Below are positions 25,620-34,498 of a stretch of 52,797 nt of DNA, piece after piece. The DNA lies in the NCBI GenBank assembly GCA_028820935.1, contig JAPPHZ010000050.1:1-52797 (forward strand). The letters are read 5' to 3'. The translations under genes and the position numbers were made by a program. This DNA is from a bacterium (lineage in GTDB: Bacteria > Actinomycetota > Acidimicrobiia > Spongiisociales > Spongiisociaceae). Position 1 is the stretch's first letter. Every line of letters begins with the position of its first letter. The notes under the pieces are model-generated. The model was given only the letters and a program-made list of their open reading frames with translations. It made no database searches and had not been told where the DNA came from.

Positions 25620-25858
25620 GACTTGCTGTCGATAAAGGCTGCGACATCCTTCAATGTGTCCAACGCGTAGCAGTCCTCTACAGCAAACTCCACACCAAAC
25701 TCTTGAGTTATCAGCTTCGCCAGGGCAACGGCCTCCAAAGAGGACACACCGGAGTTCATGAGGCTGATGTTCAGATCGTCCGGGATGTCGAGGGTCTGAC
25801 CATCGACCTCTATGTTCTCGTTGACCAGACTGGTGAGCCGTTCAGCAGTTGAAGCCAT
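25616..25858 (-). CDS. stand-alone acyl carrier protein-like protein
   Basis: 80 aa, the size of ACP or peptidyl carrier proteins, strongly acidic. Seen: four-helix pattern with NSGVSSLEAVALAKLITQEFGVEFAVEDCYALDTLKDVAAFIDSKS. SGVSSLEAV occupies the place of the phosphopantetheine site (usually D-S-L), so the second Ser of SSL would be the attachment point; Asp before it is replaced by Ser. Not the main fatty acid ACP by context: no fab genes flank it. It may serve a specialised acyl or aminoacyl transfer, and its convergent neighbour is an alpha/beta hydrolase. Stop TAG inside array D. Confidence 0.8.
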   Translation of the reverse strand: MASTAERLTSLVNENIEVDGQTLDIPDDLNISLMNSGVSSLEAVALAKLITQEFGVEFAVEDCYALDTLKDVAAFIDSKS

Positions 25859-25932
25859 TGATGCATTCCCCCTCTCAGGTTCGCGTAGCGTTCACAGCCC
25901 TGGTACAGAGCCGCATGGTGAATCCTAGTCAA

Positions 25933-26394
25933 TCAGCCCACCGGTTCCGCCATCCCGGTTGACCGGTTCCAGTCCGGATCCAGGTCGATAAGGAACCGGG
26001 CGCATCGCTCGGCTTCGGGGAGTTCACCGAGGCGCTCGGCCATCCGCGCCAGCCCTGAGACGCAGCGCAGGAATCCCCGGTTCGTCTCGTCCTCCCACCT
26101 GACCGACTGGCCGCCGTTCCAGCCGTTGCGGCGCAGAGCATCCAGCCCGCGGTGGTAGCCGACGCGGAAACAGGCATAGGCGGCGACCGCGTTCACCAGC
26201 GTGGCCTCGCTCCGCTCGTACCACCGCCCCAGGGCCGCCCAGGCATCCATCAAGTCAGGATGGTCGGCAACCGCCCGGGCGAGTTCATCGAGCGTGGAGG
26301 CCGCGCCGATCCGGCCCGACAAGCCGGGATCGGGGGCGGGCAACACAACTCTGGGGCGCTCGCTGCCACCGAAGCCGACCGGCTGGAACTCCAT
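25933..26394 (-). CDS. DUF3151 family protein
   Basis: 153 aa. Seen: the family pattern DAWAALGRWYERSEATLVNAVAAYACFRVGYHRGLDALRRNGWNGGQSVRWEDETNRGFLRCVSGLARMAERLGE. DUF3151 proteins are largely restricted to Actinobacteria and have TPR-like helical character; function unknown. The gene starts 15 bp after hspR, so it sits at the end of the chaperone operon. Confidence 0.88.
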   Translation of the reverse strand: MEFQPVGFGGSERPRVVLPAPDPGLSGRIGAASTLDELARAVADHPDLMDAWAALGRWYERSEATLVNAVAAYACFRVGYHRGLDALRRNGWNGGQSVRWEDETNRGFLRCVSGLARMAERLGELPEAERCARFLIDLDPDWNRSTGMAEPVG

Positions 26395-26409
26395 GTGTTC
26401 TCCTCCCGG

Positions 26410-26826
26410 CTATCGCGGGAACTCGGGGAAGCGGAGGATGTCGCGACGGACCAGGATCTCGCCGGCCAGGTTGCGCCGGGTCTCCTGCAGCGCCTCGGTC
26501 GCGGCTATCGCGGTCTCCTGAGCGGCTCTCTTCTGGCGGCGTAGCCTCCGCACCTCGTCCCGGAGGAACTGGTTCTCCTCCTCGAGGGCGATGATGCGCT
26601 TGACGCCTTCGATGTTGATGCCCTGGCCGGTCAGACCCTGGATCAGGGAGAGGCGCTCGAGGTCGGCATCCGAATAGCGGCGGGTACCACCGGGAGTCCG
26701 GAACGGCTCGATCAACCCCCTTCGCTCGTAGATGCGGAGGGTCTGGGGATGCATGCCGGATAGCGAGGCTGCCACCGAGATGACGTAGACCGCCTCCATT
26801 TCGGGTGAGATTCTCTTGCCGGGCAT
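26410..26826 (-). CDS. hspR: MerR-family heat shock repressor HspR
   Basis: 138 aa. Seen: VYVISVAASLSGMHPQTLRIYERRGLIEPFRTPGGTRRYSDADLERLSLIQGLTGQGINIEGVKRIIAL, the winged-helix DNA-binding domain with the MHPQTLRIYERRGLI signature of HspR, then a coiled coil (EEENQFLRDEVRRLRRQKRAA). Known in actinobacteria: HspR represses dnaK and clpB with DnaK as co-repressor by binding HAIR inverted repeats. Here it is the distal member of dnaK-grpE-dnaJ-hspR, giving a feedback loop. No metal-binding Cys, as expected for HspR. Confidence 0.96.
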   Translation of the reverse strand: MPGKRISPEMEAVYVISVAASLSGMHPQTLRIYERRGLIEPFRTPGGTRRYSDADLERLSLIQGLTGQGINIEGVKRIIALEEENQFLRDEVRRLRRQKRAAQETAIAATEALQETRRNLAGEILVRRDILRFPEFPR

Positions 26827-26887
26827 GCCGCTAGCCTCCTTCCTACAGGCGTTCCGCAGTTCTCATCAAATCATCGACACCGCAGCC

Positions 26888-27979
26888 CTAGAGATGCGCT
26901 CTCGGGTCGGCGGTCTCGTACTTGTCCTTAAACTCTTCCAGGAGCTTCTTGGCATCCCGCGGCAGCTTCTCCGGGACGGTCACCTGCGCCGTGACCAGCA
27001 GGTCGCCAGGGCGCCCCTTGTCCCTCCGGACTCCCTCCTTGCGTATCCGGAAGGTCTTGCCGGAAGGTGTGCCGGCCGGGATCTTGAGCGTGACCGGGCC
27101 GTTCAGCGTCATCACCCGCACCTTTGCGCCCAGGGCCGCCTCGGTGAACGTGATCGGCAGCTGCATGGTCAGGTTGTCGCCCTTACGGGAGAACACGGGA
27201 TGCTGGCCCACGCTCACCTTGACCAGCAGATCGCCCGGGGGACCGCCCCTCGGCCCGGGCGCTCCCCGGCCCCGCAGCCGGATCGTGTTTCCGTCCTTGA
27301 TGCCGGGAGGGATACGGACCTTGATGGTACGTGCGCGGACTTCCTGGCCGGAACCGCCGCACTGGAGGCAATGCGACTCCACGTTCCTGCCGGCGCCGCC
27401 GCACACCGGGCACGGGTTGGTGAAGGAGAAGAAACCCTGATTGGAAGCGACCGTGCCGGTGCCGCCGCAGTTCCCGCAAACGTCCACCGTGGTCCCGGGC
27501 TCCCCTCCCGAGCCTGAACAGCGCCCGCACTGGACCGCGCCCTGCACCCGTACCGGACTGGTGGTTCCCCGGACGGACTCCTCGAAGGTCAGGTCCAGGG
27601 TGGCCGACATATCGGCGCCGCGCTGGGGGCCTCTACGGCCGCGGCCGAAGTTGAACAGGTCACCGATGCCCCCCGCACCGCCGAACAGGTCTTCGATCCG
27701 GACCTGCCCTCCGGCGAACGGGCCACCCCCAGGGCCGAAACCCTGCGCTCCCATGGAACGGACCTGGTCGTACTCCCTTCGACGGTCGGCGTCCGACAGC
27801 ACCGAATATGCCTCCGAGACCCCCTTGAAGCGCTCAGCGGCATTCGGATCGTCCGGATTGGCATCCGGATGCAGCTTCTGTGCCAGGCGCCGGTACGCCT
27901 TCTTAATGGTCGCCTGGTCGGCATCCTTCCCCACCTCGAGGAGCCGGTAGAAGTCCTTCTCGAGCCAGTCACGGTTCAT
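26888..27979 (-). CDS. dnaJ: chaperone protein DnaJ
   Basis: 363 aa. Seen: J domain DFYRLLEVGKDADQATIKKAYRRLAQKLHPDANP with HPD, a Gly/Phe-rich linker (GAQGFGPGGGPFAGG), a zinc region with four CxxCxGxG-type repeats (CGRCSGSG, CGNCGGTG, CPVCGGAG, CLQCGGSG), then the substrate-binding C-terminal domains. Stimulates DnaK ATPase and binds unfolded clients. 19 bp downstream of grpE. The DWLEKDFYRLL N-terminus is typical of the actinobacterial DnaJ1 linked to HspR. Confidence 0.97.
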   Translation of the reverse strand: MNRDWLEKDFYRLLEVGKDADQATIKKAYRRLAQKLHPDANPDDPNAAERFKGVSEAYSVLSDADRRREYDQVRSMGAQGFGPGGGPFAGGQVRIEDLFGGAGGIGDLFNFGRGRRGPQRGADMSATLDLTFEESVRGTTSPVRVQGAVQCGRCSGSGGEPGTTVDVCGNCGGTGTVASNQGFFSFTNPCPVCGGAGRNVESHCLQCGGSGQEVRARTIKVRIPPGIKDGNTIRLRGRGAPGPRGGPPGDLLVKVSVGQHPVFSRKGDNLTMQLPITFTEAALGAKVRVMTLNGPVTLKIPAGTPSGKTFRIRKEGVRRDKGRPGDLLVTAQVTVPEKLPRDAKKLLEEFKDKYETADPRAHL

Positions 27980-27998
27980 GGCCTACCCCCGGACAGGA

Positions 27999-28661
27999 TC
28001 ACGCCGGATCCTCCTCCCCGGCTTCCACCCCGGAGGGTGGGGAAGGCTCGTAGCCCACCGCGACCAGGGCAGGCCTGACAACCCTCCCCTTGAGGAGGTA
28101 GCCACGCCGCAACTCGGCCGTGACCACCATCGTGCCGCTCCCCTCGGCCATCTGGGCCGCTTCATGGAGCGTGGGATCGAACGCGGCGCCCAGGGCCTCG
28201 ATCGGCAGGAGGCCCTCCCGAGACAGCGTGGAGAGCAGCAGCTCGCGCGTGCTGGACATTCCCTGGCGCAAGCCGTCGTCCGGAGACCCGGCCGCGCTCT
28301 CCATGATCAGGGCGGCATCGAGGCTGTCGAGCACCGGAAGGATCTGGAGCATCACCCGCTCCGACGCCCTCGCGACCGACTCCTGCTGGACCCGCGCCGT
28401 GCGCTTGCGGTAGTTGTCGAACTCGGCGACCGACCGCTTCCACCTGTCCTCCGCCTGCTCGGCCGCTTCCCGCGCCGCCAGCAGTTCGTTGATCAGGAGC
28501 GCCACGGCCTCGTCCGGATCCTCGGGAAGCTCCATGTGACCGATCCGGCCATTCGGGTCGTCTTCGAGGACGGCCTCGACCACCTCCTCGGGCGAGGGCG
28601 TGGTCACCTCCTCAGGCGGGACGCCGGAACGATCGGCGCTCGGCCGGGTGGCGCCGGTCAA
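27999..28661 (-). CDS. grpE: nucleotide exchange factor GrpE
   Basis: 220 aa. Seen: an acidic unstructured N-terminus, a long helix ([31 protein letters not shown]), and the C-terminal beta-wing ([46 protein letters not shown]), which matches the GrpE signature. Releases ADP from DnaK. ATG 28661 overlaps the dnaK stop as ATGA, so the two are co-translated. Confidence 0.96.
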   Translation of the reverse strand: MTGATRPSADRSGVPPEEVTTPSPEEVVEAVLEDDPNGRIGHMELPEDPDEAVALLINELLAAREAAEQAEDRWKRSVAEFDNYRKRTARVQQESVARASERVMLQILPVLDSLDAALIMESAAGSPDDGLRQGMSSTRELLLSTLSREGLLPIEALGAAFDPTLHEAAQMAEGSGTMVVTAELRRGYLLKGRVVRPALVAVGYEPSPPSGVEAGEEDPA

Positions 28662-30490
28662 CCGTCCTCCCCCTCATCGATGATCTCGGCCTCCACGATG
28701 TCCTCATCATCCGGCATCGCCTGACCCTCATCGGCGGACGCCTGCTCCTCGGCCTCCGACGCGTACATCTTCTGGGCCAGCACGGCGGACGCCTGGAAGA
28801 GGGCATCGATTCCGGACTGGATGTCGTCGGCCGAGGACGCCTCGTCCTCCGAGACCGACCGCAGGGCCGCCACCGCATCGTCGATGGCGGACCGCTCATC
28901 GTCATCGAGCTTGTCTCCGTGGTCCTCCAGCAGCTTGGCAGTCTGGTTGAGGACCTGATCGGCCCGGTTACGGGCATCGGCCAGGTCCCGGCGCTGGCGG
29001 TCCTCGTCCGCGTAGCGCTCCGCATCCTCCACCATCCGCTCTATCTCGTCCTGCGACAGGGCGGTGCCGCCGGTGATGGTCATGGCCTGCTGGCGACCGG
29101 TGCCCAGATCCTTGGCGTTGACCGACACGATCCCGTTGGCATCGATGTCGAAGCTCACCTCGATCTGGGGCACACCCATCGGGGCTGGCGGGATCCCGGT
29201 CAGGCGGAACTTGCCCAGGCTCTTGTTGTCGCCCGCCATCGGGCGCTCGCCCTGCAGGACATGTATCTCGACCTCCGGCTGGTTGTGATCTGCCGTGGTG
29301 AAGATCTCCGTGCGCTTGGTGGGGATGGTGGTGTTGCGCTCGATCATCTTGGTCATCACGCTTCCCTTGGTCTCGATACCGAGCGTCAGTGGCGTCACGT
29401 CCAGCAACAGGATGTCCTTCACGTCACCGGTCAGCACGCCGGCCTGGAGGGCCGCGCCGGCCGCCACCACCTCGTCCGGGTTGACCCCACGATGGGGGGT
29501 CTTACCGGTCAACCGCCTCACCAGGTCCTGGATGGCCGGCATCCGGGTGGAACCGCCCACCAGCACCACGTGGTCGATCTCGGCGGCGGGCACCCCGGCG
29601 TCAGCCACCGCCCGCTTGAACGGGCCCTCGGTCCGGCCTACCAGATGATCGGTGAGCTTCTCGAACTCGGACCGGGACAGCTTGGCCTGGAGATGCAGCG
29701 GCCCGTCTGAGGTGGCGGTGATGAACGGGAGGTTGAGGTCGGTCTCCGGCACGGTCGACAACTCGATCTTGGCCTTCTCCGCGGCTTCCTTGAGCCGTTG
29801 CACCGCCATCTTGTCGGTGCTCAGGTCGACGCCGTTCTCGTTCTTGAAGCCGTTCACCAGCCAATCGATGACCGCCTGGTCCCAATCGTCCCCGCCCAAC
29901 TGCGTGTCGCCGCTGGTCGACTTCACCTCGAACACGCCTTCGCCGATCTCCAGGACCGACACGTCGAACGTTCCTCCACCGAGATCGAATACCAGGATGG
30001 TCTGGTCGGACTCCTCCTTGTCGAGGCCGTACGCGAGGGCGGCCGCGGTGGGCTCGTTGACGATCCGCAGCACGTCGAGGCCGGCGATCTGCCCCGCTTC
30101 CTTGGTGGCCTGCCGCTGCGCATCGTTGAAGTAGGCCGGCACCGTGACCACAGCGGACGTGATGGGCGTTCCCAGGTATGCCTCGCCGTCGCGCTTCAGC
30201 TTCATCAGGGTCCGGGCCGACACTTCCTGGGCCGTGTAGGACTTACCGTCGGCGCCGACGGACCAGTCGGTTCCCATGTGGCGCTTGACGGATCGAACGG
30301 TGTGATCGGGATTGGTGATGGCTTGCCGCTTGGCGACCTCGCCGATCAGCACCTCACCGTCCTTGAAGGCCACCACTGATGGCGTGGTGCGAGCCCCTTC
30401 GGCATTGGCGACCACGGTCGGTTCGCCGCCTTCCAGCACCGCGATCACGCTGTTGGTGGTCCCCAGATCGATTCCGACGGCCTTGGCCAT
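28658..30490 (-). CDS. dnaK: chaperone protein DnaK (Hsp70)
   Basis: 610 aa. Seen: [55 protein letters not shown] and [20 protein letters not shown] in the ATPase domain; [37 protein letters not shown] in the substrate domain; an acidic C-terminal tail. Slightly shorter than E. coli DnaK (638), as in other actinobacteria. Start ATG 30490 has aagggaga upstream. First gene of the chaperone operon; expression is expected to be controlled by HspR at an operator upstream. Confidence 0.98.
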   Translation of the reverse strand: MAKAVGIDLGTTNSVIAVLEGGEPTVVANAEGARTTPSVVAFKDGEVLIGEVAKRQAITNPDHTVRSVKRHMGTDWSVGADGKSYTAQEVSARTLMKLKRDGEAYLGTPITSAVVTVPAYFNDAQRQATKEAGQIAGLDVLRIVNEPTAAALAYGLDKEESDQTILVFDLGGGTFDVSVLEIGEGVFEVKSTSGDTQLGGDDWDQAVIDWLVNGFKNENGVDLSTDKMAVQRLKEAAEKAKIELSTVPETDLNLPFITATSDGPLHLQAKLSRSEFEKLTDHLVGRTEGPFKRAVADAGVPAAEIDHVVLVGGSTRMPAIQDLVRRLTGKTPHRGVNPDEVVAAGAALQAGVLTGDVKDILLLDVTPLTLGIETKGSVMTKMIERNTTIPTKRTEIFTTADHNQPEVEIHVLQGERPMAGDNKSLGKFRLTGIPPAPMGVPQIEVSFDIDANGIVSVNAKDLGTGRQQAMTITGGTALSQDEIERMVEDAERYADEDRQRRDLADARNRADQVLNQTAKLLEDHGDKLDDDERSAIDDAVAALRSVSEDEASSADDIQSGIDALFQASAVLAQKMYASEAEEQASADEGQAMPDDEDIVEAEIIDEGEDG

Positions 30491-30526
30491 ACGTTCTCCC
30501 TTTCCGTACTTCTCAGTGTCTTCGAT

Positions 30527-30555
30527 AGGTATAACCTAAGTCATACCTTATCATA
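30527..30555 (-). promoter_or_regulatory. dnaK promoter -10 box and inverted repeat (candidate HspR operator)
   Basis: On the minus strand TATGAT (30550-30555) looks like a -10 box, and just downstream AGGTAT-10nt-ATACCT (30527-30548) forms an inverted repeat over the expected start site. It differs from the published HAIR consensus CTTGAGT-N7-ACTCAAG but has nearly the same total length. No good -35 is visible, which suits an activated or specialised promoter. Assignment to HspR is inferred from location. Confidence 0.4.
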
Positions 30556-30640
30556 TTCCCGTGAATCCTCCGCATCGCCGGGATTCCGGAAGTGGTCGAG
30601 GGTCAGCGTCAGTTGCCTGTAGAATCTAATCCAAAGCAGT

Positions 30641-30680
30641 ACTAGCAACTAGCAACTAGCAACTAGCAACTAGCAACTAG
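30641..30680. repeat. perfect heptamer array E (ACTAGCA x5 plus partial)
   Basis: Forty bases made of five exact ACTAGCA units plus ACTAG. Unlike the other arrays it has only one orientation: no complementary arm is evident on either side. It lies between the dnaK promoter region and the 3' end of the CoA-binding protein gene, whose TAG stop (30677-30679, minus) is in the last unit. Confidence 0.92.
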
Positions 30681-31156
30681 ATATCCCTTAGGCGCTTGCT
30701 GGAGATGACTCCGGTGTCGAAGCCGGCCAGGTTCAGGCGGCCCGAGAAACGGGCGTGCTCGATCTTGAGGCAACGGTCCTGAACCACGTCGAGGCCGGCG
30801 TCGATGGCTGTCCGGGCCGCGCCGTCGTGGCGAAGGCCGAGCTGGAACCACACCACCTTGGCGCCGATGGCGATAGCGTCGTCCACCACCTCTGGGATGA
30901 AGCGAGGATGGCGGAAGATGTCGACGATGTCAGGCACCTCCGGCAGGTCCGCAAGCGATGCGTAGCACTTCAGGCCGAGCACCTCGTCGTACATGGGATT
31001 GACGGGGTAGACGCGCAGGTGGGTACGGACAAGGTAGGTGGCGACGAAGTTGGACGCCTTCAACTCGTTACCGGACACGCCGACCAAGGCCACCGACTTC
31101 GCCTGGCGGATGATCCGCAGCCTCGTGCGGGCGTCGGCTTCCAGTACCTCAGTCAT
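30677..31156 (-). CDS. CoA-binding protein (YccU-like)
   Basis: 159 aa. Seen: a Rossmann-type CoA-binding fold with KSVALVGVSGNELKASNFVATYLVRTHLRVYPVNPMYDEVLGLKCYASLADLPEVPDIVDIFRHP, then GAKVVWFQLGLRHDGAARTAIDAGLDVVQDRCLKIEHARF, which is the YccU family pattern. It follows metY by 3 bp, so it is the third gene of metX-metY-yccU. Such association with sulfhydrylases is recurrent, but the biochemical role is not established. Confidence 0.9.
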   Translation of the reverse strand: MTEVLEADARTRLRIIRQAKSVALVGVSGNELKASNFVATYLVRTHLRVYPVNPMYDEVLGLKCYASLADLPEVPDIVDIFRHPRFIPEVVDDAIAIGAKVVWFQLGLRHDGAARTAIDAGLDVVQDRCLKIEHARFSGRLNLAGFDTGVISSKRLRDI

Positions 31157-31159
31157 CGT

Positions 31160-32434
31160 TCAACCCCCAAGTGCTTGGTCGAGGTCCCAGAGAATGTCTT
31201 CGATGTTCTCGAGACCGATCGAGATCCGGATCATGTCGCCGCCCACCCCGGCCGCATCCCTCTCCTCGGGCGGAACCTGCTGGTGCGTGGTGCTGGCCGG
31301 GTGGATCACCAGCGTCTTGGCATCACCCACGTTGGCAAGATGGCTGGCCAGCTCCACCCGCTTGATGAACGACACCCCCGCCTCGTAGCCCCCGGCTATG
31401 CCAAAGGTGAACACCGCTCCCGGCCCGCCCGGCACGTACTTACGGGCCAGGTCGTGCGAGGGGTGGGCAGGCAACCCGGCATAGGACACCCACGACACCC
31501 GGCTATCCGCGTCCAGGAACTCGGCCACCGCCTGGGTGTTGGCCACGTGGCGCTCCATCCGCAACGAAAGCGTCTCGAGGCCCTGCAACAGCAGGAACGA
31601 GTTGAAGGGCGACAGGACCGCGCCCACATCCCGCATCAGCTCCATGCGAGCCTTCATCAGGTAGGCGTACTCCCGGAAGTTCGCCCAGAAGGTGAGGTTG
31701 TGATAGGCCGGTGACGGCTCGACGATGGCCGGGAAGCGTCCGTTGTCCCACGGGAAGACCCCGCTCTCCACGATCACACCGGCGATCGAGGTGCCGTGGC
31801 CGCCGATGAACTTGGTGGCCGAATGCACTACCACATCGGCGCCGTGCTCGATCGGTCGGCACAACGCCGGGCTGGCGAAGGTGTTGTCCACCACCAGGGG
31901 CAGGCCGTAGGAGCGCGACAGCTCGGCCATCGGCGCAAGGTCGAGCACGTCACCCGCCGGGTTGCCGATGGTCTCTCCGTAGACGAGCCGGGTCCGGTCG
32001 GTGATGGCCGCCTCGACGGCATCGAGGTCGTTGGTGTCCACGAAAGTCGTTTCGATGCCCATCCGGCGTAGCGTCACGTCGAACTGGGTGAACGTGCCGC
32101 CGTACAGCGACCGGTTGGCGACGATGTGGTCCCCCACCTCGCAGAGAGTGAGTACCGCCACGAGCTGGGCCGACATACCGGAGGCGGTCGCAAGGCCGCC
32201 CAGGCCACCCTCCAGGGAGGCCATGCGCTCCTCGAATGCCGCGTTGGTGGGGTTCCCGATCCGCGTGTAGATGTTGCCGAAGCTCTGGAGGGCGAACAGG
32301 TCGGCAGCCTGCTGGGGATCCTCGAACACGTAGGACGTGGTCTGGTAGATGGGCATGGCGCGCGCGCCGGTCTCGGGATCCGGCCGCTGGCCGGCGTGGA
32401 TGGAACGGGTGTCGAAGCCGAACTCGTGGCTCAT
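31160..32434 (-). CDS. metY: O-acetylhomoserine aminocarboxypropyltransferase (sulfhydrylase)
   Basis: 424 aa from ATG 32434. The open frame continues far upstream inside metX, but the protein begins [16 protein letters not shown] as in the family. Seen: [31 protein letters not shown], and the PLP lysine in [17 protein letters not shown]. Replaces the acetyl group of O-acetylhomoserine with sulfide to make homocysteine, the direct route to methionine. ATG overlaps the metX stop (ATGA). Cys/Met-metabolism PLP family; long form typical of MetY rather than MetB. Confidence 0.95.
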   Translation of the reverse strand: MSHEFGFDTRSIHAGQRPDPETGARAMPIYQTTSYVFEDPQQAADLFALQSFGNIYTRIGNPTNAAFEERMASLEGGLGGLATASGMSAQLVAVLTLCEVGDHIVANRSLYGGTFTQFDVTLRRMGIETTFVDTNDLDAVEAAITDRTRLVYGETIGNPAGDVLDLAPMAELSRSYGLPLVVDNTFASPALCRPIEHGADVVVHSATKFIGGHGTSIAGVIVESGVFPWDNGRFPAIVEPSPAYHNLTFWANFREYAYLMKARMELMRDVGAVLSPFNSFLLLQGLETLSLRMERHVANTQAVAEFLDADSRVSWVSYAGLPAHPSHDLARKYVPGGPGAVFTFGIAGGYEAGVSFIKRVELASHLANVGDAKTLVIHPASTTHQQVPPEERDAAGVGGDMIRISIGLENIEDILWDLDQALGG

Positions 32435-33657
32435 CTGGCGCGCCTCCTGCCCCGGGTCGTAGACGAGGGATCCCAATCGGACTCCAGATGGTAACGGAGG
32501 TGGGGCTCGAACAGATGCGGCTCGAGCAGGAAGGCATCGTGACCCTTCTCGGAGTGCACGGTGATCCAGTTGAAGTCCACGCCGGCCGCCTTCAACTCCT
32601 CCGCCAGTTCCTTCTGCTCGCTCGGGTAGTAACAGACGTCGGAGTCGATCGAGAAGACCAGATACTCGTGGGATCCGGCCGCCAGCAGCTCCTGGAGCTT
32701 GACCTGCCGGCGCTCCGCCTCCGCATACAGATCGAAGTCCTGCCAGGCCCACATGGTCCGCAGGTAGGCGTTGGCGTCGAAACGCTTGACGAACTTCTGG
32801 CCCTGATGCCACATGTAGCTCTCGATCGGAAGCCGTACCCGATCTCCATCTCCGGACTCGGCCACCTCGCCCCTGGCCCGCTTCTTCATCTGGTCCAACG
32901 ACACGAACGTCTTGTGGCCGATCATCCGGGCGAGGGCGAGGCCGGCATCGGGCGCCGGCCCGTCGTAATAGTTGCCCCCGTTGAAGTCCGGGTCGTTGTA
33001 GATGGCGTTGATCTGCTCGAAGTCATGGATCACGTGGAGGGTGGTGGCCCGCAGGCCTGCCGCGATGGGAATGACGAAGCGCACCCGATCGGGGTAGCGG
33101 ACCGCCACGTCGAGGCACATCATCCCGCCCACGCTGCCTCCGACCACCGCATGGAGCCGGCTCACGCCGAGGTGGTCCAGCAGCCTGAAATGTGCCCGGA
33201 CCGTATCGCCGGCGGAGACGCTCGGGAAGTCCGGTCCGTAGGGCTTGCCGGTGAGCGGATTGATGCTGGCGGGGCCGGTGGTGCCATAGCAGTGACCCAG
33301 CCAGTTGGCGCAGATCACGGCGAACTTGTCCGTGTTGAGGGAACGGCCAGACCCGATGAATTCATCCCACCACCCGGTATGCACCTCGTCGGTCCAGCGG
33401 TCCTCGGCGCCGGCGTAGTGGCGGTTCTCGCCGGCCGCGTGGTGGCTGCCGGTGAGGGCGTGGAAGAGGAGGATGGCATTGTCGCCGTCCTCGTTGAGCT
33501 CACCGTAGACCTCGTAGGCAAGGGTTACCTCGGGCAGTTCTTCGCCGTTCTCGCAGACGAACGGATCCGATTCGCTGCCGAACGTGAAGAACCGGGTCTC
33601 GACCGGTCCGATGCCTGTGCCCATGAGTCCATTCCGAGCGCTTCTGGATCGGCGCAT
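32431..33657 (-). CDS. metX: homoserine O-acetyltransferase
   Basis: 408 aa from ATG 33657, which has TAGGTT 8 nt upstream (leaderless pattern); ATG 33624 is an alternative and fits the usual family N-terminus. Seen: LLFHALTGSHHAAG, the nucleophile elbow VGGSVGGMMCLDVAVRYP (Ser), SIDSDVCYYPSEQ (Asp) and EKGHDAFLLE (His), the MetX triad. Acetylates homoserine for methionine synthesis and supplies the substrate of MetY, with which it overlaps. Some MetX-like enzymes use succinyl-CoA; the sequence alone does not exclude this. Confidence 0.95.
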   Translation of the reverse strand: MRRSRSARNGLMGTGIGPVETRFFTFGSESDPFVCENGEELPEVTLAYEVYGELNEDGDNAILLFHALTGSHHAAGENRHYAGAEDRWTDEVHTGWWDEFIGSGRSLNTDKFAVICANWLGHCYGTTGPASINPLTGKPYGPDFPSVSAGDTVRAHFRLLDHLGVSRLHAVVGGSVGGMMCLDVAVRYPDRVRFVIPIAAGLRATTLHVIHDFEQINAIYNDPDFNGGNYYDGPAPDAGLALARMIGHKTFVSLDQMKKRARGEVAESGDGDRVRLPIESYMWHQGQKFVKRFDANAYLRTMWAWQDFDLYAEAERRQVKLQELLAAGSHEYLVFSIDSDVCYYPSEQKELAEELKAAGVDFNWITVHSEKGHDAFLLEPHLFEPHLRYHLESDWDPSSTTRGRRRAR

Positions 33658-33665
33658 ACGATATC

Positions 33666-33671
33666 AACCTA
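33666..33671 (-). promoter_or_regulatory. candidate leaderless -10 box for metX
   Basis: TAGGTT on the minus strand, 8 nt before ATG 33657. No ribosome-binding site lies between, so the longer MetX start may be the real one. Confidence 0.35.
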
Positions 33672-33708
33672 TCCGGCTATCCCGAACATCGGGGATGGGA
33701 TGGAGCTT

Positions 33709-34344
33709 CTAAAGCTCCCGCCGGTCCGCCAGAGCCCTGCCGAGGGTGATCTCGTCGGCGTAGTCCATGTCGCCCCCGACAGGCAGACCGCTGGCAGGTC
33801 GGGTAACGGTAATCCCGAAGGGTTTGAAGCGTCGCGCCAGGTACATGGCGGTGGTATCGCCCTCGATGGTGGGGTTGGTGGCGATGATGATCTCGATCCG
33901 CAACTCCCCGGTCCCGCCCGCGCCGTTGTCCCCGCCCCGGTCCCGGAGCTCCTCGATCCGCAGCTCGAGTTCCTCGATCCGCAGCTGGGAGGGTCCGATC
34001 CCGTCGATGGGCGAGAGGGCGCCGCCCAGCACGTGGTACTGGCCGGCGAACTCGCGCGTGCGCTCGATGACGGCGATGTCCTGGGCGCGTTCGACCACGC
34101 AGATGTACCCGGGCTCGCGGCGCGGGTCGCGGCAGATCGAGCACTCCTCTCCGGCGGTGACGTTGTAGCACCGAGAGCAGAAGGAGGTCTGCTCTCGCAG
34201 GTCGATGATCGCCCCCGCCAGGCGGCGGGCGTCAGCCTCCTCGACGTTCAGCAGGTGAAAGGCGAGGCGCTGGGCGGACTTGCGACCCACTCCGGGGAGC
34301 CTGCTCAGCTCGTCGATAAGTCGTTGAACGGGACGCTCGAACAT
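33709..34344 (-). CDS. recR: recombination protein RecR
   Basis: 211 aa from ATG 34344 ([20 protein letters not shown] is the canonical N-terminus; the frame upstream runs through a mobile element). Seen: helix-hairpin-helix [17 protein letters not shown], zinc finger [16 protein letters not shown], and the Toprim domain [16 protein letters not shown] ... [13 protein letters not shown]. Works with RecO/RecF to load RecA at gaps. Oddity: a 7-residue tandem duplication [14 protein letters not shown] plus a Gly-rich stretch inside the Toprim domain, from a 21-bp DNA repeat near 33950-33990. The usual ybaB partner between dnaX and recR is absent. Confidence 0.95.
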   Translation of the reverse strand: MFERPVQRLIDELSRLPGVGRKSAQRLAFHLLNVEEADARRLAGAIIDLREQTSFCSRCYNVTAGEECSICRDPRREPGYICVVERAQDIAVIERTREFAGQYHVLGGALSPIDGIGPSQLRIEELELRIEELRDRGGDNGAGGTGELRIEIIIATNPTIEGDTTAMYLARRFKPFGITVTRPASGLPVGGDMDYADEITLGRALADRREL

Positions 34345-34394
34345 CAGCCTGACCAGGGTAGTCGGTGATAGTGACGAAACCGTCGCACCCTCCA

Positions 34395-34494
34395 GGAGGG
34401 TACTGAAAAACGTCCAGTCGGCCCGGCATCCTTCAACGAAACCAGGTCGAGACATGGCGAGTCCAACCCATCCCCGTCTTTTTCAGCACCCTCC
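34395..34494. mobile_element. miniature inverted-repeat element 1 (~100 bp)
   Basis: The ends read GGAGGGTACTGAAAAA at 34395-34410 and, inverted, GGAGGGTGCTGAAAAA ending at 34494: 15 of 16 bases match. No transposase is inside. GAGGGTNCTGAAAAA-type termini are common on insertion sequences, so this looks like a MITE or solo remnant mobilised in trans. Perfect target duplications are not visible. Confidence 0.65.
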
Positions 34495-34498
34495 TCTA

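Noticed and set aside
30641-30680. Possible CRISPR array
   Set aside because: Units are 7 bp with no spacers of constant length and no cas genes, so it is a simple tandem repeat.
32435-32812. N-terminal extension of MetY
   Set aside because: It overlaps metX in another frame and carries no MetY features; the canonical start is ATG 32434.
34345-34455. N-terminal extension of RecR
   Set aside because: It reads through a MITE terminus ([13 protein letters not shown]); the canonical RecR N-terminus starts at 34344.
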